A stretch of 64,000 bases of DNA from an uncultured Spartobacteria bacterium. Lineage in GTDB: Bacteria; Verrucomicrobiota; Verrucomicrobiia; Chthoniobacterales; Terrimicrobiaceae. The position numbers and the translations under genes were made by a program. Below, piece by piece: positions 1 through 9,161 of this stretch. Within the stretch, counting starts at the first letter, position 1, and each line of letters begins with the position of its first letter. The stretch covers positions 1 to 64,000 of the forward strand of contig CALFPA010000052.1 in assembly GCA_937919825.1 (NCBI GenBank). Direction: 5' to 3'. Under the pieces are notes generated by a model. It was given only the letters and a program-made list of their open reading frames with translations, was not told the DNA's origin and did no database searches.

Positions 1-72
1 TCATCCCCTGCGAATTGTAGGCCGGGTGTCCTGCGTGCCATCAAAAGTTTTCCGCCGCAGGCGTAAGACCCA

Positions 73-456
73 CTACATTTCAGAAAAGCGAGAGGCTTTC
101 ACCCCCCGGTGCCGGTTTTTCACCAGCACCCCGATCGAAATCAGCGACCCCGCCAGCATGAGAGTGATGAGAGACGCCGCAAACAACTTTGGCTGCCCCG
201 TTGAATAGGCCATCCACCCCGCTGCTGCTCGCCAAGTGAACACCGCCGCGAGAAATCCCGTGCACCCCAGCGCCACCATCCAAGCCCAACCAAGTCCCCG
301 CGACATAAGCACACCCGAGAGCGCGGAGAGAAATCCGAAAGTTCCTCCGGAAATCAGAGCCGTCTTTGCTCCCGAGGGATTCGACAAAAACCCCGCGAGA
401 CCGCAAACAAAGAGGAAAATTCCAAAACCGATAAACCAGCGTCCGCAAAATTTCAT
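73..456 (-). CDS. Small integral membrane protein, unknown function
   Basis: I do not recognise this 127-residue protein. Four hydrophobic stretches (about residues 5-22, 32-50, 55-75 and 85-108) separated by short Gly/Ser loops, with a basic C-terminal tail (KNRHRG), suggest a four-helix inner-membrane protein. The frame is open upstream to 570, but the N-terminal part from there is polar and unlike a membrane protein, so I start at the methionine beginning MKFCGRW at 456. No catalytic motif is visible. It points away from the cyo operon, separated by about 240 bases in which I see no gene. Confidence is mainly from the coherent membrane topology. Confidence 0.55.
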   Translation of the reverse strand: MKFCGRWFIGFGIFLFVCGLAGFLSNPSGAKTALISGGTFGFLSALSGVLMSRGLGWAWMVALGCTGFLAAVFTWRAAAGWMAYSTGQPKLFAASLITLMLAGSLISIGVLVKNRHRGVKASRFSEM

Positions 457-696
457 GGCGCTGGGAAACTCTGCAATGCTCGAAACAAATTCAAGTGCGC
501 CTTCCTCGCGGGAGATGGAGCCAGCTACCTCACTGCCACAACGATCTTCGCCGACGGTGGCATCATGCACAGCAGCCCGGGGCTTTAATCAAAGAAACCG
601 AGGACCGGCCGCCCCCACGGCCGCCAACCTCAAAACCGCACTTTCCGCTGGCAGGCCCGAGGCAAAGCTAATACCAGAACTCACTGTGTTTTTTCG

Positions 697-1632
697 TTGA
701 TGATCGATCCCTCCACTCATTTAGCCATTGCGGAGTCTTTCCTGCAGCCGATGGGGCCTGTGGCGGCGGATCAGTTGCGGCATCTCATAATCGTAACCCT
801 CCTGACTTTGATCGCCGTGGTTCCCGTCATGGTGTCCATGCCATGGATTCTGTGGCGCTACCGTCGCAGCAAGCCGAAGGGCGAATATCGTCCGAGCTGG
901 GAGTCGAACTCGTTTCTGGAGTGGTTGATGTGGGGCGTGCCGATTGTCGTCGTCGCTCTGATTGGGGTCAACCTGACGATCATGACTTTCCGGCTCGACC
1001 CCTACAAGGAACTGGGCAAAGACCCGCTCCAAGTCCAAGTCATCGGTCTCGATTGGAAATGGATTTTCATCTACCCGGACGAAGGGGTTGCCTTGGTGGA
1101 CGAGTTGGTCGTGCCCGAGGGGCGCGCGGTCGAGTTGACATTGACCACCGACACAGTGATGCAGAGCCTGCAAATCTCTGCGATCGTCGGGCAAATCTAC
1201 GCCATGCCGGCGATGACCACGAAGTTGAACTTCCGCGCTGTCAAACAGGGTGTGGCCGAGGGGATGAATTCCCAGTTTACCGGCAACGGATTCTGGAAGC
1301 AGAAGTTCCAGGTTTATTCGGTATCCAAGGAGGACTACGCCGCCCGGATGAAGAAGGCGCAATCAAGCGACCTCTCGCTCACGGACGACACCTATGCCAT
1401 TCTGGCCATGCAGGGGACTTCCGAAGAGGCAAAAAAACCCCTCGCTATCGAGAATCGCAAAGGCCCGATTGAAATGGTCCTCGGCGATCCGAAAATTTTT
1501 CAACGCGTGCTGGCCCGCTACATGGTCGAGGACATGACTCCGGAAAGCCAACCGGGCAGTCCCTCCTACGACCCCAAGAAATCCCCGCTCCCGCCGGCAT
1601 CAGATAAACCCATGATGGGAATGGAAATGTAA
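697..1632 (+). CDS. cyoA: Cytochrome bo3-type quinol oxidase subunit II (CyoA)
   Basis: Subunit II of a haem-copper quinol oxidase, which in this family docks on subunit I and faces the periplasm. Two membrane helices (about residues 28-50 and 72-95) precede a cupredoxin-like domain containing WKWIFIYP and QIYAMPAM, typical of CyoA; the Cys/His ligands of the CuA site are absent, so quinol rather than cytochrome c is the likely donor. The C-terminal part is a COX-aromatic-rich region. Unlike E. coli CyoA no lipobox is seen at the N-terminus. There are two adjacent ATGs (697 and 700) and no clear Shine-Dalgarno sequence; a later ATG at 751 is possible. First gene of cyoABCD. Confidence 0.9.
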   Translation: MMIDPSTHLAIAESFLQPMGPVAADQLRHLIIVTLLTLIAVVPVMVSMPWILWRYRRSKPKGEYRPSWESNSFLEWLMWGVPIVVVALIGVNLTIMTFRLDPYKELGKDPLQVQVIGLDWKWIFIYPDEGVALVDELVVPEGRAVELTLTTDTVMQSLQISAIVGQIYAMPAMTTKLNFRAVKQGVAEGMNSQFTGNGFWKQKFQVYSVSKEDYAARMKKAQSSDLSLTDDTYAILAMQGTSEEAKKPLAIENRKGPIEMVLGDPKIFQRVLARYMVEDMTPESQPGSPSYDPKKSPLPPASDKPMMGMEM

Positions 1633-1633
1633 A

Positions 1634-3712
1634 ATGCTTGACGCGATTTTTGGCAGATTAACTTGGGACTCGATCATCCTCGTTCAGGCGGTCGAACAAC
1701 CAAATATCAACACATTCATCACCGCCGGCGCAGCGGCCATGATGCCGGTCGGGGGAGTCATGATTGTCGCTCTTCTCACCTGGATGAAGTGGTGGAAGCC
1801 TCTTTTCGAATGGCTCACGAGTGTCGATCACAAGAAAATCGGGACGATGTATATCATCTTCGCGGTGATTATGTTGTTCCGTGGGGTGGTCGAGGGGATG
1901 TTGATGCGGGCGAACCAAGCGGTCGGCCTCAATGGCGGGTTTCTCTCCTCGGATCACTTCAACCAGCTTTTCACGACCCACGGCACCAACATGATCTTTT
2001 TCGTGGCGATGCCTTTCCTGTTTGGCCTGATCAATATCATCGTTCCCTTGCAGATCGGTGCCAGGGATGTGGCCTTTCCGAGGCTCAATCAAATCAGTCT
2101 GGGTCTCACGGCGGCCGGCGGATTTCTCTTCATGATCTCGCTGATGGTCGGTGAGTTTTCGACGGGTGGATGGACCGGGTATCCCTCCTTCACAGGCCGC
2201 TTGGTCAACCCCGGAGTCGGCCCCGATTATTACATCCTGGCCATCGCGATTTCTGGAATTGGTTCCACGCTCACGGGCGTCAACTTTTCGGTGACCATTT
2301 ACAAATTACGCACGGCGGGGATGAGTTTCATGAGGATGCCGCTCTTCACTTGGACGGCTCTCTGCACCTCCATCCTGCTGATCTTTGCGATGCCGCCCCT
2401 CACAGCCTGCTGCGCCATGCTCGGGCTCGACCGCTTCCTCGGCTTCCATTTTTTCACGAACGACATGGGCGGGAATTTGATGAATTTCATCAACCTCTTC
2501 TGGATGTTCGGCCACCCCGAGGTTTACATCCTCATCCTCCCGGCTTTCGGGGTGATGTCGGAAATCTCATCCACATTTTCCGGCAAGCGCCTTTACGGCT
2601 ACACCAGTATCGTTGCGGCCACGATGTGCATCGCGGTTCTTTCGTTCACGGTCTGGCTGCACCACTTCTTCACCATGGGGCAATCCGCCACGGTGAACGC
2701 TGCCTTTGGCGTGGCGACGATGCTGATTGCCATTCCGACCGGGGTGAAAATCTACGATTGGCTGGCGACTCTTTGGGGCGGACGAATCCGGTTCACCGCC
2801 CCGATGATCTATCTCTGCGGTTTTTTCGTCCTCTTCACCATCGGCGGTCTCAGCGGGGTGGTCCTCGCGAGCCCCACCTTGGATTACCAACTGCACAACA
2901 GCCAGTTTCTGGTGGCGCATTTTCACAATGTGATCATTCCCGGGGTCCTGTTCGGAATTCTCGCGGGCATTCACATCTGGTTCCCCAAAATTTACGGGTT
3001 CCGACTCATGGAGGGTTTGTCCCGCATCACCGCATTCCTCTGGGCGATCGGCTTCATTCTGGCCTTCATGCCTCTCTACCAAACCGGATTGATGGGAATG
3101 ACCCGGCGAACCGTCGCCTACGAAGATCCGGCGCTGGTCCCGTGGATGATTGTCTCGGGCATCGGTGCGCTCATCCTCGGCTGCGCTTTCCTTTCCATCC
3201 TCCTGACAATCTTTGTAAGCGTTTTAAACCGGAAAAAATTGATGGTTCCCATTGGTGATCCTTGGGACGGGCGAAGCCTCGAGTGGGCGACCCCTGCGCC
3301 CACTCCCGAATGGAACTTTGCTGTTCTACCGAAGGTCGATTGTCGCGATGCCTTCACGGATGCCAAGGCCAAGGGCACGGCCTACCAGCCGATCGAGAAA
3401 TACGAAGACATCGAGATGCCCGCAAATACCTATTATGGCTTCATCATTATGATTATGGCCTCAGGGCTCGGCTTCGGCTTGGTCTGGCACATGTGGTGGT
3501 TGGCCATCGCCTCACTCCTCGGCGCCATCGCGACAGCCATCACTTACGCGTTTCTGCCTCAAAAACAGTATATCATTCCCGCCGCCGAGGTGCGCGAAAT
3601 CGATGAAGCCTGGCGCCGGTCGGCCCGCGAGGGCCGGGGAATCACGCGCGATGACGAGGGCAATGAGGCAAACCAAGGGCTGGCCCGTCCCGACAACATC
3701 ACCAACCCATGA
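1634..3712 (+). CDS. cyoB: Cytochrome bo3-type quinol oxidase subunit I (CyoB)
   Basis: Catalytic subunit holding the haem-copper centre that reduces oxygen to water and pumps protons in the inner membrane. 692 residues, slightly longer than E. coli CyoB, with more than twelve hydrophobic segments. Visible motifs are FTTHGTNMIFF (low-spin haem ligand), WMFGHPEVYILILPAFG (CuB histidine, the Tyr of the His-Tyr crosslink and the D-channel region), VWLHHFFTMG (two CuB histidines), IPTGVKIYDW (K-channel Lys) and VAHFHNVIIPG (haem ligands). It starts one base after the cyoA stop and its own end overlaps cyoC by four bases, so translation is probably coupled. Confidence 0.95.
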   Translation: MLDAIFGRLTWDSIILVQAVEQPNINTFITAGAAAMMPVGGVMIVALLTWMKWWKPLFEWLTSVDHKKIGTMYIIFAVIMLFRGVVEGMLMRANQAVGLNGGFLSSDHFNQLFTTHGTNMIFFVAMPFLFGLINIIVPLQIGARDVAFPRLNQISLGLTAAGGFLFMISLMVGEFSTGGWTGYPSFTGRLVNPGVGPDYYILAIAISGIGSTLTGVNFSVTIYKLRTAGMSFMRMPLFTWTALCTSILLIFAMPPLTACCAMLGLDRFLGFHFFTNDMGGNLMNFINLFWMFGHPEVYILILPAFGVMSEISSTFSGKRLYGYTSIVAATMCIAVLSFTVWLHHFFTMGQSATVNAAFGVATMLIAIPTGVKIYDWLATLWGGRIRFTAPMIYLCGFFVLFTIGGLSGVVLASPTLDYQLHNSQFLVAHFHNVIIPGVLFGILAGIHIWFPKIYGFRLMEGLSRITAFLWAIGFILAFMPLYQTGLMGMTRRTVAYEDPALVPWMIVSGIGALILGCAFLSILLTIFVSVLNRKKLMVPIGDPWDGRSLEWATPAPTPEWNFAVLPKVDCRDAFTDAKAKGTAYQPIEKYEDIEMPANTYYGFIIMIMASGLGFGLVWHMWWLAIASLLGAIATAITYAFLPQKQYIIPAAEVREIDEAWRRSAREGRGITRDDEGNEANQGLARPDNITNP

Positions 3713-4350
3713 GTTTCTCGATCAGAAAATCACTCCATCCTGGCCTGAATCTGGGCGAGGATCACGGCGACGACCGCCTTGAGGCCGAGACATCCGTCTT
3801 CGGGTTCTGGGTTTTCATGATGAGCGATCTCGTGACCTTCGGGATGTTTTTCGCCGTCTTCGCCACCACCATGCCTCTCGCATGTTGCCCCGGCCCAAAG
3901 GAACTCTTCGACCTCGGCAGCGTTGCTTGGCAAACCGCCTTCCTTCTCGCCTCGAGTTTGACCAGCGGAATGGCCATCCTGACTCTCAAGCAGGAACATG
4001 CGTCTCGAAGCGCCTCCACGAAAAAGTTGGTTTTTTGGCTCTTGGTTACGGTTCTGCTGGGTTGCGGATTCCTCTACCGTGAGATCTCCGACTTCATCGC
4101 CATGGCCGCCGCTGGAGGGCCGCCGACACGCAGCGGCTACCTTTCCGCTTTGTGGTCCCTCGTGGGGCTCCACGGTCTGCATGTTACCGGTGGACTCATC
4201 TGGTGTCTCGTAATCGTCGCCGGGATTGTGGTTCGGGGTGTCGACCATCGCTGGAAGTTGACCCTGCTCCGCTGGGCAGTCTTCTGGCATTTTCTCGATG
4301 TGGTCTGGATCGCCATCTTCAGCTTCGTCTTTTTGGGAGGTTTGCTCTGA
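3709..4350 (+). CDS. cyoC: Cytochrome bo3-type quinol oxidase subunit III (CyoC)
   Basis: Membrane subunit of the quinol oxidase, 213 residues, within the usual range for CyoC. Five hydrophobic segments are visible, starting with FGFWVFMMSDLVTFGMFFAVF, a signature stretch of the subunit III family, and including LVGLHGLHVTGGLIW. It begins in an ATGA overlap with the end of cyoB and ends in a TGATG overlap with cyoD, so all four subunits are tightly coupled. No internal break or missing segment is apparent. Subunit III is not catalytic but stabilises the complex in known members. Confidence 0.93.
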   Translation: MSFSIRKSLHPGLNLGEDHGDDRLEAETSVFGFWVFMMSDLVTFGMFFAVFATTMPLACCPGPKELFDLGSVAWQTAFLLASSLTSGMAILTLKQEHASRSASTKKLVFWLLVTVLLGCGFLYREISDFIAMAAAGGPPTRSGYLSALWSLVGLHGLHVTGGLIWCLVIVAGIVVRGVDHRWKLTLLRWAVFWHFLDVVWIAIFSFVFLGGLL

Positions 4351-4640
4351 TGGAAAATAACAAAGAATTTCGTCATTATCTGATCGGTTTTGTGCTGGCG
4401 ACGCTTCTCACGGTCATCCCCTTCACTCTTGTGGCGACCGTGGGCGGAAAGATCGCCTTTTTCGCTCTGATCCTCAGCGCGATCCTTCAACTCATCGTGC
4501 ATCTCCGCTACTTTCTGCACCTGTCCTTCAAAGGCCAGCAGAGGGAAGATCTCCAACTGGTCCTGTTCACCGGGCTCATCCTGCTCATCATGATTGGGGG
4601 ATCCGTCTGGGTCCTCGGCGATCTTTACAACCGGATGTAA
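4350..4640 (+). CDS. cyoD: Cytochrome bo3-type quinol oxidase subunit IV (CyoD)
   Basis: Small 96-residue membrane subunit with three hydrophobic segments (about 10-30, 36-56 and 68-90) and the stretch LQLIVHLRYFLHL typical of the prokaryotic cytochrome c/quinol oxidase subunit IV family. A longer frame is open upstream, but the ATG at 4350 overlaps the cyoC stop (TGATG) and gives the usual length of this family, so it was chosen. It is the last gene of the operon; no cyoE (haem O synthase) follows in this window, so haem O must be made from a gene elsewhere. Confidence 0.9.
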   Translation: MENNKEFRHYLIGFVLATLLTVIPFTLVATVGGKIAFFALILSAILQLIVHLRYFLHLSFKGQQREDLQLVLFTGLILLIMIGGSVWVLGDLYNRM

Positions 4641-4653
4641 GCCCTCAAGGAGC

Positions 4654-4670
4654 GTGGGCGGCCCGCCCAC
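4654..4670. terminator. GC-rich hairpin between convergent genes
   Basis: A perfect 7-bp inverted repeat (GTGGGCG / CGCCCAC, loop GCC) lies between the convergent ends of cyoD and the YacP-like gene. It has no T-run on either strand, so it may aid RNA end formation or be a small palindromic repeat rather than a classical intrinsic terminator. Confidence 0.4.
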
Positions 4671-4678
4671 CTGAGTTC

Positions 4679-5122
4679 CTACCTCCGTTTTTTAGCGAGG
4701 TTTTGGATTCTTTCGCGCAAGGCGCCATCGGCGGAGTCCATTTCGGAGAGGAGTTGGTCGGTCGAAATGCTCATGCCTCCGAGGGCTTCCACGGTCGTGC
4801 GTTCCATGTGGTCGTCCGTGGCGACGGTGACTTCGCAAGTCGCGGCATATTTGGCGGCGAGGCGCTCGATGATTTCGTCGGCGGTCTGGCCTGATTTCGA
4901 GTAAAAAACGGCAATGCCGTGGGGAACGGAATCACTCGAGGCCTTTGCTCCGCGTCCGTCGAAGACCACAGCGACTTCCCATTCGCTTGAGTCTTGGAGT
5001 GCGGTCAAACGCCGGACGACGGTTTCCCGGGCGGAGGCGGTATTTCGTCGGTGGATTTCAGCGAGATCAGGCCAGGCAAAAATCACGCTGTGGCCATCCA
5101 CGAGCAAAATCCGGCGCTTCAT
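4679..5122 (-). CDS. NYN-domain ribonuclease-like protein (YacP/Rae1 family)
   Basis: 147 residues with the opening KRRILLVDGHSVIF, the AVVFDGRGA strand and a VTVATDDHMERTTVEALGG segment characteristic of YacP/NYN domains, a PIN-like fold with acidic residues binding metal. The Bacillus member (Rae1) cuts mRNA at the ribosome; whether this one does is unknown. The acidic positions (Asp9, Asp54, Asp102-103) are present. It is the third gene of a minus-strand set with the two unknown envelope proteins upstream, starting three bases after the end of the 681-residue gene. Confidence 0.75.
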   Translation of the reverse strand: MKRRILLVDGHSVIFAWPDLAEIHRRNTASARETVVRRLTALQDSSEWEVAVVFDGRGAKASSDSVPHGIAVFYSKSGQTADEIIERLAAKYAATCEVTVATDDHMERTTVEALGGMSISTDQLLSEMDSADGALRERIQNLAKKRR

Positions 5123-5125
5123 CGG

Positions 5126-7171
5126 CTACTTGGCGTCGGGCAGAACCTTCGTTCCGAGGCGCTGGATGCCGGCCTTCGCGAAGGTGCTGGCGGGGTAGAT
5201 TTGACGGGCCTTGAGATACCAAGCGAGTGAGGAGCCAGGGAGGTCCTTCTTCTCCAATTCCTCGGCGCGGTTGATGGCCTGCACGAATTGCGAGGCCTGC
5301 GTGGTGAGGTCGGCGCGGAGTTGGTTGAGCTTGTTGTCGTCGGGAAATTCCTTCCGCGCGGACTCGGCGCTTTCCCAGGCCCCGGCGGCATCGCCTCGGC
5401 TGGCGATCTCTTGGGCCTTCACGATCGAGGCTTCGACCATCGACATTTTTTCCAAAACCTCGCCGAGTTGTTTTTGCTTTTCGGGGTAAAGCGCAGAGGC
5501 GGCGATGAAGCGCATCCGGTCCTCGAAAATTTGGCGGTGGTTATTTTGTTGGAGCAGACGGTCGAAGTCATTCATCGCCTGTTGCTGAACATCGGACTGG
5601 GTGAAGATCGTGTTCCCGACTTCGGCGAGAGCTGGGTTGCGCGGCCAAATCTCGGCGGCGGCGCGGAGCTCCTTTTCCATCGTCGCCTTGTCGCCGGAGA
5701 CCGCAGCCGTGCGGGCCTTCGCGAGATGCATGGCGCTGATCGTCTTCGCAGTTTCGACCTTCGCAAGCGGCTTGCTGGGGTCGAAATCCTTCGCGAGGCC
5801 CTCCAGTTCGGGAACGAGTTTTTCGGCACGCGTGAGATCGTTCACTTCCAGCGCGGCGAGGAGTTCGTTGCTCTTGCGTGTGAATTCCAAGGCGCGCCGT
5901 TTGTCGTCGCGCGAGAGGAGACGCACGCTGGGCATGTATTCGCCGAGGGCGAAAGTCTCGGCGAGCCGCTCAGTGGCGCTTTGCATTTCGCCCTGCTCGA
6001 GGAGGTATTTGTAGGCCTCGATGCCCTCGTTCACATCGCGGATCGCCTCGCTGGCGAGGCTGTCGATTTGGCTGAGGGAGCTGACGAGTTTGCTGATGCT
6101 TTGGGCTGCGGTCGCCGCGCCTCCAGTGAGGCTTTCCACGCCGATGTTTTCGAGTCCCATCTTCGCGCCGCTGGCGGCGAAGGAGCTGCCGGTGCGGTTG
6201 GCACCGCCGGTGTTGTTGTTAATAATGACATTCGTCCCCTTCCTATCGGCTCCCGCTCCGGTGGAGGTTTGCTGATCCAGGGCGCCTTGCGAGCCCGAGA
6301 CGCGCGGATCGAGTTCGGCATTCAGTTTGGCTTGCCCGGCATCCTTGTTCACCGGAAGGGAATCGACCATTTTCTTGTAAACTTCGATCGAGTTGTCGCC
6401 GTCTTTGTAGATGGCGCGGTAGAAGCGGTTCGCGATGATCACATGCTCGAAGCGCCGCGTGGCGAAATACTGCATGATCAAGGCTTGGAGGTGTCCTTTG
6501 GTGAAAAGCTCGACGGTGGCGATGCGGAGTTTGTTGTTTTGGATGGTCTGCCCGATGTCGGAGAGTTTGCGCTTCGCCGTGGCCATGCGGGCATCGCGCT
6601 CGATCTTGATATTCTCCTGCTGCAGTTGCGAAACATTGGTGCCGCTGGGCGTGTTGAGGAGCCGGTTTTGCGCAGCCATCTGGTTATTCCACTCGGCCTT
6701 GCCCAGTTCCTTCTCGAGCAGGGCATTCTCGCGTTTGATTTTTGCCACCGTTTCGAGGCTACGGCGCGCGGAGTGGATTGCGTCGGACATCGTCCGGCAG
6801 AGGTTGGCGTCATCCCGGTATTCGGAGGCCTTTTTCAACAGGGAAAATGCGGTCTCGATATTTTGCGGTGAGGCTTTGCCGGGGGAGAGGAGGTCGAGGA
6901 TGCGGTCGATCGTTTGCCGGTAGGCCACATCGGCCTCGCTCGTGGCGGCGGGGGCGTTGAGATATTTTTCGAAACGCGCGCGGAGGAGGCGGTTGTTGTT
7001 AATGTTCCAAATCTTCCCGTCGTAATTCATCACATCGCTGCCGGGATCGAACGCCGGAACGTCGCGGCCGATGAATCCCTCGTTCATTTGCGGGGGGCGG
7101 GAGGAGTCCTGCGCCTTAGCGGGCAGGATAGCGAGCAAACAGGCCAGTGGGAGGGCCAGGCGGAGATTCAT
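5126..7171 (-). CDS. Exported repeat/coiled-coil protein, unknown function
   Basis: 681 residues starting with a clear Sec signal peptide (positively charged start, hydrophobic core, cleavage around PAKAQ at 20-21). The mature part is mostly charged and helical with long heptad-like stretches (for example residues 130-200) and several segments resembling helix-turn-helix solenoid repeats near the C-terminus, and a low-complexity Asn/Gly segment near residue 320. It probably acts in the periplasm or at the outer membrane as a scaffold. The upstream gene overlaps its start by four bases, so the two are likely made together. I do not recognise a named family. Confidence 0.65.
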   Translation of the reverse strand: MNLRLALPLACLLAILPAKAQDSSRPPQMNEGFIGRDVPAFDPGSDVMNYDGKIWNINNNRLLRARFEKYLNAPAATSEADVAYRQTIDRILDLLSPGKASPQNIETAFSLLKKASEYRDDANLCRTMSDAIHSARRSLETVAKIKRENALLEKELGKAEWNNQMAAQNRLLNTPSGTNVSQLQQENIKIERDARMATAKRKLSDIGQTIQNNKLRIATVELFTKGHLQALIMQYFATRRFEHVIIANRFYRAIYKDGDNSIEVYKKMVDSLPVNKDAGQAKLNAELDPRVSGSQGALDQQTSTGAGADRKGTNVIINNNTGGANRTGSSFAASGAKMGLENIGVESLTGGAATAAQSISKLVSSLSQIDSLASEAIRDVNEGIEAYKYLLEQGEMQSATERLAETFALGEYMPSVRLLSRDDKRRALEFTRKSNELLAALEVNDLTRAEKLVPELEGLAKDFDPSKPLAKVETAKTISAMHLAKARTAAVSGDKATMEKELRAAAEIWPRNPALAEVGNTIFTQSDVQQQAMNDFDRLLQQNNHRQIFEDRMRFIAASALYPEKQKQLGEVLEKMSMVEASIVKAQEIASRGDAAGAWESAESARKEFPDDNKLNQLRADLTTQASQFVQAINRAEELEKKDLPGSSLAWYLKARQIYPASTFAKAGIQRLGTKVLPDAK

Positions 7172-7560
7172 GATTTTTCGACCTTTCGGGTGCGGAGGAT
7201 TCCTTTTTCATCAACGGCCACGAGAAACACGAGCCGCTGTTCCTTTTGGATGTTCATGTCGTTGAAGTCGGCTGTCACGAGGACCGGGATGATTTCATTG
7301 TCCACCTCGATGGCGATGAGGCGGCCGGAGTCGGGCGACCAAGCGAGGGATTCGGAGACCTTGCCCTCGAGCTTGTAGGTATTCCCGCGAAGGCTGTTGG
7401 AATTTTGCAAGTAAGCCGCGACATCCAATGAGGGAACGGTGCGGTGGGTCGATTTGTCCTTGGAACCGAGGAACACGAAACCCAGTGCGATGAGCACAAA
7501 AAAACCTGCGGCGATGGGGAGGAGGCTCTTTGAGCGGGAGGAACTTTTCTTGCGTGCCAT
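7168..7560 (-). CDS. Membrane-anchored small protein, unknown function
   Basis: 130 residues: a Lys/Arg/Ser-rich N-terminus, one membrane helix at about 13-30, and a soluble domain with alternating strands including NTYKLEGKVSESLAW and IIPVLVTADFNDMNIQKEQ, which resembles a small beta-barrel (OB-like) fold; that assignment is inference. It should be an inner-membrane protein with the domain outside the cytoplasm. Its stop overlaps the start of the 681-residue exported protein by four bases (ATGA), so the pair are very likely functionally linked. No catalytic residue pattern is seen. Confidence 0.65.
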   Translation of the reverse strand: MARKKSSSRSKSLLPIAAGFFVLIALGFVFLGSKDKSTHRTVPSLDVAAYLQNSNSLRGNTYKLEGKVSESLAWSPDSGRLIAIEVDNEIIPVLVTADFNDMNIQKEQRLVFLVAVDEKGILRTRKVEKS

Positions 7561-7643
7561 GTCCGCAGGCTAGCGAATGCCAACGCGACTTCAAGGCTGC
7601 GCGTTGCGGCGGAGCGGGAGTCGTGCTTCAATCCTCACCGCCC

Positions 7644-8606
7644 ATGCTGAACTTCCTCGTCCGCCGACTTCTGATCAGCGCGTTCCTGCTTTTTTGTATC
7701 AGCCTGGTTTCGTTTTTCATGATCACGCTGGCGCCGGGCAGCCCGTATCCGTGGGGCGAGTTGAATCCAAAAATCACGCCGCAGGTGAAGGAGGCGTTCC
7801 GCAAAAAATTCCACCTCGACCGTCCGCTCCACGAACAATACTGGCTCAATATGCGCGACCTCTTCACCGGCGAGTTGCGCAGCATCAAGGACGACCGCCC
7901 CGTGCTGGGCCGCATCCTCGAGCGCCTGCCCGCTACTGTGATTCTCAATGTGGCAGCGATTGGACTCTCGCTCACCTTTGGAATGTTGATCGGTATTTAT
8001 TGCGCAAGGAACGCCGGCCGCACACCGGACACCGTGGTTTCCTTCGGAGTGTTTCTCTTCATCGCCATTCCGACTTTCTGGATCGCGAATCTGGCGATCA
8101 TCGGATTGGTGAAATTCGGCGGGATTCCCGTGCTGGGAATGCAATCGTTCGGGATCGCCTTTCCAAATGCTCCCTCGATGTGGCTCGACCGCGTGTGGCA
8201 CATCGCGCTCCCCGCCACCATCCTCTCGCTGGGCGGCATCGCGGTGCAATCCCGCTACATCCGCGCCAGCATGCTCGAGACGCTTCACGAAGGTTACATC
8301 CGCACTGCGCGGGCCAAGGGACTCGATGACGACACGGTTTTCTACAAACACGCGTTGCGAAATTCGATTCGGCCCCTGATCACCGGCATCGGCGGACTTC
8401 TGCCCGCGTTAATCGGCGGCTCGGTGATTGTGGAAACGATTTTCGCCTATCCTGGAATGGGGCGTCTTGGCTATGAGGCCGTCTTGGAGCGGGATTACCC
8501 GACGCTGGTGGCATTGAATTTCATCGTCGCCGCGCTGGTGCTGGTTGGGAATCTGGTTTCCGACCTTCTCTACGCGGTGGTCGATCCGAGGGTTCGGCTC
8601 GAGTAG
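7644..8606 (+). CDS. ABC transporter permease, DppB/OppB peptide type
   Basis: 320-residue inner-membrane permease of the oligopeptide/dipeptide import family. It has the N-terminal helix with FMITLAPGSP, six hydrophobic segments and the cytoplasmic EAA-like loop RTARAKGLDDDTVFYKHALRNSIRPL, followed by PALIGGSVIVETIFAYPGMG. The frame is open from 7530, but the preceding part is polar and the ATG at 7644 gives the standard N-terminus (MLNFLVRRLL). No partner permease, ATPase or binding protein lies beside it, so the rest of the transporter must be elsewhere or the gene works as an orphan. It converges on the next gene with a one-base gap. Confidence 0.88.
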   Translation: MLNFLVRRLLISAFLLFCISLVSFFMITLAPGSPYPWGELNPKITPQVKEAFRKKFHLDRPLHEQYWLNMRDLFTGELRSIKDDRPVLGRILERLPATVILNVAAIGLSLTFGMLIGIYCARNAGRTPDTVVSFGVFLFIAIPTFWIANLAIIGLVKFGGIPVLGMQSFGIAFPNAPSMWLDRVWHIALPATILSLGGIAVQSRYIRASMLETLHEGYIRTARAKGLDDDTVFYKHALRNSIRPLITGIGGLLPALIGGSVIVETIFAYPGMGRLGYEAVLERDYPTLVALNFIVAALVLVGNLVSDLLYAVVDPRVRLE

Positions 8607-8607
8607 A

Positions 8608-9093
8608 TCAATCCTCGGGCTCTTCCCCGGCTTCGGATTCCTCCGTCGCGGGGGGCTCTTTTTGGAGTTTTTGGAGGAGAGGGGTCATGTCTTCGACTTC
8701 CTCCCAAACGACCTCGCTCACATAGATCGGGGCCTTCTGAAGCGCAGCCATGGCCATGCAGTCACTGGAACGCGCGTCGAGTTCCACGATCTTGCGTTGC
8801 TGGAGTTCATTCTCGGCAGTGATGATCAGGCGGCCATAGAAGACTCCGCTTTTAAAATCATTGATGATGATCCGCTCGACCTTGCCGCCGAGAGCCGTGA
8901 GGACATTCGCGAGCAGGTCGTGAGTAAGTGGCCGTTCTTTCTCAGCGTCGTTCAGGTAGAGGTTGATGGCATGGCCGATCGTCTGGTCGATGTAGATGGT
9001 AAAAACCTTTTCGTCGTTTCCCAAAAAAACGGCCGTTCCCGCGTTTGTCGGGATCAGCGCGCGAATTTGAATCGGAATCACGGACTTGCTCAC
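8608..9093 (-). CDS. Bifunctional nuclease-family (BFN/DUF151) protein
   Basis: 161 residues. The core (about 10-135) matches the BFN family pattern: VFLGNDEKVFTIYIDQTIGHAI, then RPLTHDLLANVLTALGG, VERIIINDFKSGVFYGRLII and the DARSSDCMAMAAL segment, which is the best conserved part of the family. Plant and Thermotoga members have been assigned nuclease activity or structures; the role in bacteria is not settled. The last 25 residues are very acidic (EESEAGEEPED). It is a stand-alone gene convergent with the permease. Confidence 0.8.
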   Translation of the reverse strand: MSKSVIPIQIRALIPTNAGTAVFLGNDEKVFTIYIDQTIGHAINLYLNDAEKERPLTHDLLANVLTALGGKVERIIINDFKSGVFYGRLIITAENELQQRKIVELDARSSDCMAMAALQKAPIYVSEVVWEEVEDMTPLLQKLQKEPPATEESEAGEEPED

Positions 9094-9161
9094 GGTGCGA
9101 AATTATCAGCGTGATCTCGCTTCGCAAGCCGCGCGAGGTTTTGGCAGGAGGCGGTGAAAAC

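Noticed and set aside
1-72. Possible gene end at the left edge
   Set aside because: A TCA at the first bases could be a stop on the minus strand, but no open frame leads into it and nothing else is recognisable.
5288-6871. Open frame on the plus strand opposite the exported repeat protein
   Set aside because: The minus frame has a signal peptide and fits its neighbours with ATGA overlap; the plus frame has none of this.
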